Origin: JBLUOA01 sp048060095
GTDB taxonomy: Bacteria > Pseudomonadota > Alphaproteobacteria > Rhodobacterales > Rhodobacteraceae
Assembly (NCBI RefSeq): GCF_048060095.1
Contig: NZ_JBLUOA010000001.1
Location: 930,001 to 994,000, forward strand
DNA: 64,000 bases
Reading direction: 5' to 3'
Shown here: positions 52,582 to 60,654 of the stretch, one piece after another
Layout of the letters: each line of letters opens with the position of its first letter
How positions within the stretch are numbered: position 1 is the stretch's first letter
Position numbers and translations under genes: made by a program
The notes under the pieces: generated by a model
What the model was told of the DNA's origin: nothing
Seen by the model: only the letters and a program-made list of their open reading frames with translations
Databases searched by the model: none

Positions 52582-53960
52582 GCCGCTGGCGTGAAGGTCA
52601 CGAGGTTTCGGCCTTCATTTTTCGAACTATAAAGCGCGGCATCGGCTTTGTGGATCAGCGTGTCGATATCGGTGCAAGCGTCCGGCCCGCTTCCCGCACC
52701 CATCGCAACACCGATTGAAATTGTGACGGAAACCTGCCGCCCATCCGCCGTCTGGATCGGGGTTTCCTTCACGATGCGCCGCAGCCGTTCGGCCGCAATC
52801 CGTGCTTCGGCAAGGTCGGTGTCTGGCATTGCGACGAGGAATTCTTCCCCCCCATGGCGGGCCACGAGATCGACGCCGCGAAGATTGGCCTGAAGGCGGG
52901 TTGCGACTTCGGCCAGAACGCTGTCCCCGACCGGGTGCCCGTAGCTGTCGTTCACTGCCTTGAACCGATCGATGTCGAGCATCATCACCGCAAAGGTCCG
53001 GTCCGTGCCGACCGTGCGCTTCGCGATATGGTTGAGGTGGGAAAGGGCGTAGCGACGATTGTAAAGGCCGGTCAGCGAGTCGATAGCGGCAAGGCGCAAG
53101 CTGTCCCGCACCACGTTCCTAAGTCGATCCGCTTGCTGTTTGCGCTTTGCCTGCGTCTTGATCCGCAGGGCAAATTCGCGGGGGGAGAAGTCCTCGACGA
53201 TCAGATCGTTCGCACCCAGATCAAGCGCGATGATCGCCTGCTGCCGCGCCGCCCGGTCAAGCACCATAACGACAGAAGCATATCTGGTCAGGGGACGCGA
53301 GCGCAGCTCAGACAGCAACCGCAGGCCTTCGTCGGGCCGCGACAGATTGCCGGAGATCACGAATACATCCGGTGGCGTTCGGTCATCTGACCAGTTCAGC
53401 GCGGCGTCCCGTCCGATGATGTCAATCACGCCGCCCAGATGGGTCGACAGGTCGGATTTCCATTTGATCGCAGTGCCTTGGCAATCGGCAATCAACGCGA
53501 CGCGAGAGGGCATGGTGAACTCCGCCACAGGTTCGGCAAAACCAAGCGCGCGGCAGGTGCCTTCGCGTAGTTTCAACTCCTCATCCGTTTCGCGGGCGCG
53601 CAGAAGGCTGCGGACACGGGCCAGAAGAGTCAGTTCGTCGATGGGCTTCGACATGAAATCATCGGCCCCGGCTTCGAGCGCCTGAATACGGGATTCGCTG
53701 TCGTCCAAAGCGGTGACCATGATGATCGGAATGTTGGTGGTGGCGGGATTATCCCGCAGCATCTTGCAGGTGCCTATTCCGTCAAGCCCGGGCATCATCA
53801 CATCGAGAAGAATGAGGTCGGGTTGCTCACGCTCTGCAATTTTCAGCGCGTCGTGCCCATCCTGCGCTTGCAGGACGTCATAGCAGGCCGATACGAGCTT
53901 GACCTTCAGGACAATTCGGTTCGTCGCGACGTCATCGACGATCAGGATCCGGCCTGCCAT
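52578..53960 (-). CDS. pleD: Response regulator with diguanylate cyclase output (PleD-like)
   Basis: 460 residues in the PleD layout: receiver domain 1 (about 1-120) with phosphoacceptor Asp53 in LILLDVMMPG, a second receiver-like domain (about 150-270) with no clear acceptor, and a GGDEF domain (about 300-455) with RHGGEEFLVAMP. The inhibitory site RGVD lies five residues before GGEEF, so product inhibition by c-di-GMP is expected. No kinase is adjacent; DivK or other regulators are elsewhere. Divergent from DUF3572 gene. Confidence 0.94.
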   Translation of the reverse strand: MAGRILIVDDVATNRIVLKVKLVSACYDVLQAQDGHDALKIAEREQPDLILLDVMMPGLDGIGTCKMLRDNPATTNIPIIMVTALDDSESRIQALEAGADDFMSKPIDELTLLARVRSLLRARETDEELKLREGTCRALGFAEPVAEFTMPSRVALIADCQGTAIKWKSDLSTHLGGVIDIIGRDAALNWSDDRTPPDVFVISGNLSRPDEGLRLLSELRSRPLTRYASVVMVLDRAARQQAIIALDLGANDLIVEDFSPREFALRIKTQAKRKQQADRLRNVVRDSLRLAAIDSLTGLYNRRYALSHLNHIAKRTVGTDRTFAVMMLDIDRFKAVNDSYGHPVGDSVLAEVATRLQANLRGVDLVARHGGEEFLVAMPDTDLAEARIAAERLRRIVKETPIQTADGRQVSVTISIGVAMGAGSGPDACTDIDTLIHKADAALYSSKNEGRNLVTFTPAA

Positions 53961-54052
53961 TGTGTCCTCTCAATTTCTCGCTAATTTGTGGCGTATTCGA
54001 ACTATTCGGCCACAATGGTTAAGAAACTCTTTCCGGGTGAGGATGCAGGGAA

Positions 54053-54334
54053 TTGATATCGCAAGAATCCGCCGAGACGCTGGCACTTCAGGCGTTGGCC
54101 TGGCTGGTCGGAAACGAAGACCTGCTGCCGGTCTTTCTTGGGGCGACCGGCGCGTCCGAAGCGGACGTGAAGGTGCAGGCAACGGAGCCGGAGTTTCTGG
54201 GGTCAGTTCTGGATTTCATCACGATGGACGACGCTTGGGTAACGGCGTTTTGCGATACCGTCGGGCAGCCTTACGACATGCCGATGATCGCGCGGCAGTG
54301 CCTGCCGGGCGGTGGGCAGGTGCATTGGACGTAA
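54053..54334 (+). CDS. DUF3572 family protein (TTG start)
   Basis: 93 residues. The sequence from QESAETLALQALAWLVGNEDLLPVFLGATG to the QVHW end has the DUF3572 pattern of Rhodobacteraceae and relatives. The only start that leaves the conserved QESAE near the N-terminus is TTG at 54053; a TGA stop lies 15 nt upstream in the frame. GAGG at 54039-54042 is the possible ribosome site. Function unknown. Element copy E follows its stop by 15 nt. Confidence 0.82.
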   Translation: MISQESAETLALQALAWLVGNEDLLPVFLGATGASEADVKVQATEPEFLGSVLDFITMDDAWVTAFCDTVGQPYDMPMIARQCLPGGGQVHWT

Positions 54335-54349
54335 GGGAGCCTCCGGCGG

Positions 54350-54372
54350 GAGTATTTGGGGCAAGATGAAAC
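54350..54372 (+). repeat. 23-bp intergenic element, copy E
   Basis: Reads GAGTATTT, GGG, GCAAGATGAAAC on the plus strand. A CTCC/GGAG mini-hairpin leads into it. It fills nearly all of the 41-nt gap between the convergent DUF3572 and reductive-dehalogenase genes, where a terminator would be expected. Confidence 0.85.
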
Positions 54373-54375
54373 CGG

Positions 54376-57300
54376 CTAAAGGTCGATTTCGATAACGCCG
54401 CCCGGATCGGCGGCGCGGGATTGGCAGAGGATCAAGTGAGAGGCCCGATCTTTGTTCGACAGCACGAAATCGCGGTGTTCGACATTGCCCGCAACCAGCC
54501 CGCATTTGCAGACGCCACACAGGCCATCGGAGCATTTTACGTCTACATGGATTCCTGCGGCGAGAAGGGCATCGGTGGCGGCCTCATCGGCCTTTACTTG
54601 GATGTCCTTGTCCGATTTGGCGAGCCTTAACGTGAAGTCGTGGTTTTCGTAGTCCGGCGTTTCGGGAACGGTGAAATATTCGAGGTGGCGGGCGTCTTCG
54701 GGAAAGCCGTTTGCCTCGGTCGCCTCCATGACGCTGGCCATGTAAGCCTCCGGCCCGCAAGTGTAGACGTGGGCGTTATCTCGGTAGGTTAGGATCTGAC
54801 TAAGATCGGCGCGGGCGCCTTCGTCGGAGAAGTGCAGGTGAACGCGGTCTGCCCACGGCATTGCGGCCAGGTCGTCGAGGAAGCCCGCATTGGCGCGTTT
54901 GGAGCAGGAATAATGGAGGGCAAACTCTGCACCGATCGCATGCAGGCGGTGTGCCATTGCGATCATCGGGGTGATGCCAATGCCGCCGCCCATCAAAAAG
55001 GTGAAAGACGCGGTTTCATCCAGTGGAAAGTGGTTGATCGGTTTGGAGATAAAGACCCTGCGCCCCTCTTCGAAAATCCGGTGCAGAAGGCGGGAGCCGC
55101 CGCGGCCTGTATCCTCACGTAGCACGGCGATCTGGTATTTGCTGCGATCAGCCGGGTCGCCGGACAGTGAATATTGCCGGAAGAACTCCGGTGCGACGAC
55201 AACGTCGATATGTGCGCCAGCGGTGACAGGAGGCATGTCTGATCCGTCGGGCATGGCGAATTCATACTTCGTAACGCTGTCGGTCATATGCTCCGCTTTC
55301 GACAGGACGACCTGCATGACGGGCGCATCAGATTGGTCGCCGGTGTAGGTGTGTTCTGGCGGTTTGCCGTCTGCCCGGCGGTGTTTGTGTTCGGTCGCAG
55401 GGATCATGCCCTGATAGGCTGCGATCCCCGCTTCGCGATCCATTGGGAACGGCCACGGATAGGGCGGCGGGGCGAGCGGGGCGGGATAGACCGCGAGCGT
55501 CTGATCTTCGTATTTCAGGTCGAGGTTTTTTTGTAGCGGCCGCGCGTTTACCGGGTGGTCAGAGGGGCGATAGGCGCCGTCGTCCACCATCTCCAGATCC
55601 CACCACCATTTCTTGGCCGGGTTGATTTCACCGTTGCCGACCAGATCATCCAGCTTCGCCAGCGCTTTCGCAGCCCCCGGCGCCGTCATCGCGAGCTTTC
55701 GGAAGGGTGCTTCGGCGAACAGCCCTTCAAGGTTCCAGGGGCAGGTCTTCATGCAGCGCCCACACATCGCGCCATTCTTTTGCGCAACGCGGTAGGTCGT
55801 GCATTTCTGGCTGTCGGATTTCCAGATTTCATAGCCGTTGAACATCAGCTTCGGCCCCGCGGTAATCGCGCCTGAGGGGCATTCGCGGGCGCATTTGTTG
55901 CACGCTTCACAAAACCGTTGCAGTCCGAAGTCGATCGGTCTGTCGTGAACAATTGGCATGTTTGTTGTCACCACGCCGGATTTCAGGCGCGGGCCGAGAA
56001 ACGGGTTCAGGATAACTTCGCCAATGCGGGAGACTTCGCCGAGGCCCGCCAGCAGCAAAAGGGGCGGGTGCAATACTTCGTCATCCATCACCGAATGGAC
56101 GCGGGCGGTGTAGCCGAGCTTGCGGATATGTTCGGCCAGAACGCCGCCGAGTAGCGAGAATCGCAGATAGGCCCGCATCGATTGGGCGCAGGCGATCCAG
56201 TCGTCACCGCTCGCGCCTTCCATCGTTTCGTGGCCTTGGTCGATGATCATTGAGATGGCGTTCGCATGGTAAGGCCTGATCGGCTGGCCCGCCGCGTCGT
56301 GGCTGTAATAGGTCCAGTCGGGGCAGGCGGATAGGCCCGCCGCATCGACGCCCAACCAATAGAGTGCGGCCTTGATGTTGGCGGCGTTGCGGGCCGGGTC
56401 GAGGGTTGAGGGGTGAACCTCTGCCGCGTCACCATCCTGCAGCAGCACCAACGCACCGAGCGTCGGGCGGAATGCGAAAGCGGCGGCGGATTTGCGGACG
56501 TAGTTGCCGTTCTTCGTCGCCTCCTGCACATGCGGGCCGAGGTCGCCGAACAGTCCGCGCGCGAACATGTTGGCGCGTTTGGGAACACGGGCGACATTTG
56601 CGGTGTCGATATAGGTCGTCGGCCCGTCCACCCGTTTCAGGGTCTCAAACGGGTGCGGGCCGCGTCGGTAGGGGCGGCGCTGATAGGGGTCGCGGTTTCG
56701 TGCGGTTTTTGCTTGGCCGGCGTGGCCTGTGCGCCAAGCGAGGCCACCGGATTGGCCCGGTGCGATCGGGCGGTCGGGCGTCATGGCGAGGGTCGTCGTC
56801 ACTACGGCGAGGCCGAACCGGGTGCCGACGAACGGATTGACGGCCTCGCCATCTTCGCAGGCTGCAAGGCCCGCGTGGACAGCGAGTCTCCGAAGATGGA
56901 TGTCCGTCGCCGCCTCACTGTGTGCGCGGGCGTCACGGCCGAGAGAGCGGATGTAGTTCGCCAGCACCACGGCGGTTTCGGCGCCGCGAAGGCAGGCGCG
57001 TTGAGGTTGGGCATCCTGTATCCAGTCCGCGCCGTCCTCATCCGGCGTTGGATCGCGCTGGTGGTCGTAGAGAAACATCAGCGCGTGTGTGTGGTGGCGG
57101 CAATCCTGCGGCGGCGCACGCAGGGAATCCTTTAGCCCCGCCATAATCACGTCGATGCCAGCGGCGAGGGTTTTTGGCTGAAGCGTCTCGATCTTCTTCG
57201 CAAGTCGTTTGACATCAGGGTTGTCAATCGGTGTGTCGAGCCACGCGTGGGTGGGTATCTCACAGATGCCGACCATCGCCGCGTCGCAGTAATACCCAAA

Positions 57301-57567
57301 AGCCTTCAAGTGGTTCGCGCGCTCTTTCAGATCGCCCGGTATCTCCGCCATTTCGCGTTTCACGAGGCCGTCGCGGGTCGCGTCCAGCATCGCCTGATAT
57401 TCCTGCATCGCGTTGATGATGGAGAGGGGGTCGTCGGGCCTGCGGAACGACGGCGGATCGTGCGGGGCGATGCTTTCGCACGCGACCGCGTCGATGCGCT
57501 TCAACTTCTCAAGCGGGTAAGGACCAAGGTGAACCGGGCGATTGCGGTATGAGAACAGTTTGCTCAT
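54376..57567 (-). CDS. NAD(P)H-coupled reductive dehalogenase-like fusion protein (BhbA/NpRdhA type)
   Basis: 1063 residues in one chain. Two RdhA-like modules, about 18-270 (no Fe-S cysteines) and about 306-545, repeat the same pattern: YPLEKLKRID/HPFETLKRVD and NPFVGTRFG/NPFLGPRLK. Then come two 4Fe-4S motifs, Cys553-556-559-563 and Cys589-602-605-609; a flavin domain with RQYSLS (797-802, FMN type); an NAD loop GGGIGITP (860-867); and a plant-type 2Fe-2S with Cys1012, 1017, 1020 and 1048. The last three form a phthalate-dioxygenase-reductase-like unit. Known relatives are cobamide enzymes that remove halogens from aromatics aerobically. No Tat signal, so cytoplasmic. Lies 25 nt after the MarR gene. 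Confidence 0.85.
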   Translation of the reverse strand: MSKLFSYRNRPVHLGPYPLEKLKRIDAVACESIAPHDPPSFRRPDDPLSIINAMQEYQAMLDATRDGLVKREMAEIPGDLKERANHLKAFGYYCDAAMVGICEIPTHAWLDTPIDNPDVKRLAKKIETLQPKTLAAGIDVIMAGLKDSLRAPPQDCRHHTHALMFLYDHQRDPTPDEDGADWIQDAQPQRACLRGAETAVVLANYIRSLGRDARAHSEAATDIHLRRLAVHAGLAACEDGEAVNPFVGTRFGLAVVTTTLAMTPDRPIAPGQSGGLAWRTGHAGQAKTARNRDPYQRRPYRRGPHPFETLKRVDGPTTYIDTANVARVPKRANMFARGLFGDLGPHVQEATKNGNYVRKSAAAFAFRPTLGALVLLQDGDAAEVHPSTLDPARNAANIKAALYWLGVDAAGLSACPDWTYYSHDAAGQPIRPYHANAISMIIDQGHETMEGASGDDWIACAQSMRAYLRFSLLGGVLAEHIRKLGYTARVHSVMDDEVLHPPLLLLAGLGEVSRIGEVILNPFLGPRLKSGVVTTNMPIVHDRPIDFGLQRFCEACNKCARECPSGAITAGPKLMFNGYEIWKSDSQKCTTYRVAQKNGAMCGRCMKTCPWNLEGLFAEAPFRKLAMTAPGAAKALAKLDDLVGNGEINPAKKWWWDLEMVDDGAYRPSDHPVNARPLQKNLDLKYEDQTLAVYPAPLAPPPYPWPFPMDREAGIAAYQGMIPATEHKHRRADGKPPEHTYTGDQSDAPVMQVVLSKAEHMTDSVTKYEFAMPDGSDMPPVTAGAHIDVVVAPEFFRQYSLSGDPADRSKYQIAVLREDTGRGGSRLLHRIFEEGRRVFISKPINHFPLDETASFTFLMGGGIGITPMIAMAHRLHAIGAEFALHYSCSKRANAGFLDDLAAMPWADRVHLHFSDEGARADLSQILTYRDNAHVYTCGPEAYMASVMEATEANGFPEDARHLEYFTVPETPDYENHDFTLRLAKSDKDIQVKADEAATDALLAAGIHVDVKCSDGLCGVCKCGLVAGNVEHRDFVLSNKDRASHLILCQSRAADPGGVIEIDL

Positions 57568-57592
57568 GCTGGCCCCTTGGGCTTTGCGCGTT

Positions 57593-58048
57593 TCAAAGCT
57601 GCTTCAACTCAGTGCTTTCGCCTTCGCGCAGCTTGGCGAGCAGGCGGATCAGTTCCGCGTTTTCGTTGTCCGACAGCTTGTTGCGGAAATAGGCCGCGTT
57701 CTCGCGGGCCAGCGGGGACACCGCGGCAACCAGTGCTTTGCCTTTTTCCGTTGTGGCAACATGGGTCGTCCGCTTGTCATCCTTGCCGGATCGCCGCGCG
57801 ATGATCCCGTCCGACTCCATCTGCCGCAGGGCGCGGGACGTCGCGGTTCGGTCGATCCCGATAAATCGCGCGATGTCAGAGGGTTGTGTGAGATTTTCAG
57901 CATTGACCGCAAGCAGCACGCACCACGTAATTCGGGTGAGGCCGTGCTGTTTCAGGCGATCTTCGAACCGACGCTCTTGTATGCGGGCGGTGATCGATAG
58001 CTGATATCCAAGCGCTTCGTGAAGGCGATAGGGGGTTTGAGGCTTCAT
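57593..58048 (-). CDS. MarR-family regulator of the dehalogenase operon
   Basis: 151 residues. The winged helix-turn-helix is seen at about 50-95 (LTQPSDIARFIGIDRTATSRALRQMESDGIIARRSGKDDKRTTHVATTEKG, with the wing DDKR). N- and C-terminal helices form the dimer. Family members often sense phenolic acids. ATG 58048 directly follows a perfect palindrome and has no ribosome site, so the transcript may be leaderless; the TTG at 58063 is an unlikely start. First gene of the operon with the dehalogenase-like gene. Confidence 0.9.
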   Translation of the reverse strand: MKPQTPYRLHEALGYQLSITARIQERRFEDRLKQHGLTRITWCVLLAVNAENLTQPSDIARFIGIDRTATSRALRQMESDGIIARRSGKDDKRTTHVATTEKGKALVAAVSPLARENAAYFRNKLSDNENAELIRLLAKLREGESTELKQL

Positions 58049-58065
58049 AATTGACAGTGTCAATT
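58049..58065. promoter_or_regulatory. MarR operator, perfect 17-bp palindrome
   Basis: AATTGACAGTGTCAATT has 8-bp arms about one central base. It abuts the MarR start codon and contains TTGACA on both strands, so it may overlap promoter elements for MarR and for the divergent HAD gene, which starts 86 nt away. Confidence 0.75.
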
Positions 58066-58150
58066 AAAAAGCAGAACGGGTCAAGCCGCGTGGGTGCTGG
58101 TCAGGTCTGCCAAAACAGCGTAGGGCAAAGAAACGGACAAGGGGAAACGC

Positions 58151-58855
58151 ATGACCGGTTATCGCGGTATATTGTTTGATAAAGACGGCACGCTGTTCGA
58201 TTTCAACGCGACGTGGGTGCCCTGGTCCGCCCGCATCTTGACGGAGCTTGCGGGTGGTGATCTGACGCTGGCCCGTCGACTTGGAGCGCGGGTTGGCTAT
58301 GACCTTGACGCAGGACGGTTTGAGGGGTGGAGTCCGATTGTCTCTGACACGCCTGATGTCATTGCTGCCGCTCTTGCACCCGACCTGCCGGATCAAAGCC
58401 CGATGGAGGTTGAGGCGAGGATGGTCGCCGCCGCCCAAGGGGTGGAGGTTGTTGAGGCGACGCCGCTTGCGCCGTTTCTGTCGGGTCTGCGGCAATCCGG
58501 CTTCGCGCTAGGCGTTGCGACGAACGACGGTGAAGCCCCTGCGCGGTCCAATCTTGATCGGGTCGGCGTGACGGGCCATTTTGATTTCATCGCGGGGTAT
58601 GATTCAGGCTTCGCGGGCAAACCGGCCCCAGATATGCTGCTGGCTTTTGCGGAAGCAGTCGATCTGTTGCCGGAGACAGTTCTGATGGTCGGTGACAGCG
58701 CCCACGACCTTGTTGCGGGGCGCGCGGCCGGGATGGCGACGGTAGGGGTGCTGACCGGCGTGTCCAGCCGCGACGATCTTCAGGGGCTCGCTGATGTGGT
58801 GTTGCCGGATATCGGGCACCTTCCTGCGTGGCTTGGCGACCGAACCCCGGCGTAA
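58151..58855 (+). CDS. HAD-superfamily phosphatase (phosphoglycolate-phosphatase-like)
   Basis: 234 residues. HAD motif 1 is FDKDGTLFDFNATW (nucleophile Asp10 and acid Asp12), motif 2 is GVATND, motif 3 Lys in SGFAGKPAPDM and motif 4 MVGDSAHDLVAGRAAGM. The DxDGT signature and the cap size point to a phosphatase of the Gph type rather than a haloacid dehalogenase. AAGGGG lies 7 nt before the ATG. Divergent from MarR; shares its palindromic control region. Confidence 0.9.
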   Translation: MTGYRGILFDKDGTLFDFNATWVPWSARILTELAGGDLTLARRLGARVGYDLDAGRFEGWSPIVSDTPDVIAAALAPDLPDQSPMEVEARMVAAAQGVEVVEATPLAPFLSGLRQSGFALGVATNDGEAPARSNLDRVGVTGHFDFIAGYDSGFAGKPAPDMLLAFAEAVDLLPETVLMVGDSAHDLVAGRAAGMATVGVLTGVSSRDDLQGLADVVLPDIGHLPAWLGDRTPA

Positions 58856-58878
58856 TAGAGCAAATCCAAACGAGAATT

Positions 58879-58892
58879 CCCGACCAGTCGGG
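58879..58892. repeat. Inverted repeat after the HAD gene
   Basis: CCCGAC, CA, GTCGGG form a 14-nt perfect hairpin 24 nt after the HAD stop. It may terminate the HAD transcript or bind a regulator of the MttB-like gene. Confidence 0.45.
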
Positions 58893-58897
58893 CGGCA

Positions 58898-58920
58898 AAA
58901 ACGACATGATCGGTCGTTTT
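58898..58920. terminator. AAAACGAC/GTCGTTTT hairpin, terminator-like
   Basis: Eight-bp arms across a 7-nt loop, A-rich on the left and T-rich on the right, the layout of a bidirectional intrinsic terminator. It is 60 nt upstream of the MttB-like gene, so it could also be an operator. Confidence 0.5.
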
Positions 58921-58979
58921 CGACAAGACGCTTTGCGCCTCATCGCGTTTCCTACGCTTTAAGCGAAAGGAAACGGGTC

Positions 58980-60533
58980 ATGGCAGAACGAAAGCGCCGT
59001 CGCCGCTCGGGCGGACATTCCGGAAATGCGCGTCTTGGGGGTGCGGCCATCGATCAGATGCCGTGGCAGATACCGGTCGTCACGGACAGGCCGACGGAAC
59101 CGCTGGACGAAACGGGCGTGCTGGCTGTCCACGACGGCGCGATGCGTATTCTCGAAGAAATCGGCATTGAAATTCTGAATGACGAAGCGGTTTCGCTGTT
59201 CAAGGAAATGGGCTGCACCGTGTCGGGCACCAACGTCAGGATGGACCGTGATTTCGTGATGGAGATGGTTGCGAAGGCGCCCTCGGAATTCACGATCACC
59301 CCCCGTAACCTGGCGCGGGAACTGCCGATTGGCGGCAACAATATGGTGTTCGTCAACGTCTCATCACCGCCGAACTACTGGGATCTGGAGCTTGGCCGCA
59401 AGATGCCCGGCACGCGGGCGCAATGTGCGGACTTGCTGAAATTAACGCAGTATTTCAACTGCATACACGTCGCGGGTGGTTATCCGGTCGAACCTGTGGA
59501 TGTTCATGCTTCCGTCCGTCACCTTGATGTGCTTTATGACAAGCTGACACTGACCGACAAAGTCGCCCACGCCTACAGCCTTGGGCGTGAGCGCGTCGAA
59601 GACGTGATGGAGATGGTGCGGATCGCGGGTGGGCTGACGGATGCTGAGTTCGAAGCAAAGCCGCGCATGTATACGAACATCAACTCTACCTCACCGCTGA
59701 AACACGACCATCCGATGCTAGACGGCTTCATGCGGCTGGTGCGGCGGGGACAGGCGGTTGTGGTGACTCCGTTCACACTGGCGGGGGCGATGGCGCCGGT
59801 GACGATGGCAGGGGCGGTCGGGCAATCGCTCGCCGAAGGGCTGATCGCGATTGTTCTCGCCCAATACATCAAACCGGGTGCGCCGTGCGTGATCGGGACG
59901 TTCACGTCGAACGTCGATATGAAGTCGGGCGCACCGGCCTTCGGCACACCGGAGTATATGCGGGCGACGCAGATGACCGGGCAGCTCGCGCGGTTCTACG
60001 GTTTGCCGATGCGCTCGTCCGGCGTGTGCGCCGCGAACGTGCCCGACGGGCAGGCGATGTGGGAGACGTCGAACAGCCTGTGGGCGGCAGTTCAGTCGCG
60101 GTCAAACATGGTCTATCACGCCGCCGGATGGCTTGAGGGCGGGCTGATCGCCAGCCCGGAAAAGTTCATCATGGATTGCGAGATTTTGCAGCAAATTCAA
60201 CGGTATTTCAACCCAATGCTTACCGCGACAACTCCCGATGACATCGCGGTCGATGCCATTCGGGATGTCGGCAACGAAGGCCATTTCTTCGGCATCCAGC
60301 ATACGCAGGACCGGTACGAAACCGCGTTCTATCAGCCGTTCCTTTCCGATTGGCGAAACTACGAGGGGTGGGAGCTTGCCGGCGGCGTCTGGACGGCCGA
60401 GCGGGCGAATGGTGTCTTTAAGTCGATCATCAATGAATTCGAAGCCCCGCCGCTCGACGAAGCAATCCGCGAAGAGCTGGCCGATTTTGTCGCCCGACGG
60501 AAAAGCGAAGGCGGTGCGCCGACGGATTTCTGA
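58980..60533 (+). CDS. Trimethylamine methyltransferase (MttB) family protein, without pyrrolysine
   Basis: 517 residues. The fold signature of the MttB superfamily is spread over the chain (AMRILEEIGIEILNDEAVSLFKEMGCTV, NVSSPPNYWDLELG, GGYPVEPVDVHASVRH, ATPFTLAGAMAPVTMAG-like at VVVTPFTLAGAMAPVTMAG). No in-frame amber codon is present, so it is the non-Pyl type like MtgB, which demethylates glycine betaine or similar quaternary amines with a corrinoid partner. No corrinoid protein gene is adjacent. ATG 58980 has AAAGGA 8 nt before it. Its basic N-terminus (ERKRRRRSGGHSG) is unusual. Confidence 0.88.
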   Translation: MAERKRRRRSGGHSGNARLGGAAIDQMPWQIPVVTDRPTEPLDETGVLAVHDGAMRILEEIGIEILNDEAVSLFKEMGCTVSGTNVRMDRDFVMEMVAKAPSEFTITPRNLARELPIGGNNMVFVNVSSPPNYWDLELGRKMPGTRAQCADLLKLTQYFNCIHVAGGYPVEPVDVHASVRHLDVLYDKLTLTDKVAHAYSLGRERVEDVMEMVRIAGGLTDAEFEAKPRMYTNINSTSPLKHDHPMLDGFMRLVRRGQAVVVTPFTLAGAMAPVTMAGAVGQSLAEGLIAIVLAQYIKPGAPCVIGTFTSNVDMKSGAPAFGTPEYMRATQMTGQLARFYGLPMRSSGVCAANVPDGQAMWETSNSLWAAVQSRSNMVYHAAGWLEGGLIASPEKFIMDCEILQQIQRYFNPMLTATTPDDIAVDAIRDVGNEGHFFGIQHTQDRYETAFYQPFLSDWRNYEGWELAGGVWTAERANGVFKSIINEFEAPPLDEAIREELADFVARRKSEGGAPTDF

Positions 60534-60654
60534 CCTCCGCGTCCAAAGGCCGCGAATCCTGAAATCAGATTAGGGAAAGCCTGACTGGTCACTTCCGCCA
60601 CGTCTGCCTATCTTGCCCACACGAAACGAGGCAAAAATAACGGGCGAGGGCAGC

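Noticed and set aside
58151..58855. HAD protein as a haloacid dehalogenase working with the reductive dehalogenase
   Set aside because: Motif 1 is DxDGT with two Asp as in phosphatases; L-2-haloacid dehalogenases lack the second Asp. Proximity alone is not enough.
58980..60533. Pyrrolysine-containing MttB
   Set aside because: The frame reads through without any TAG codon.
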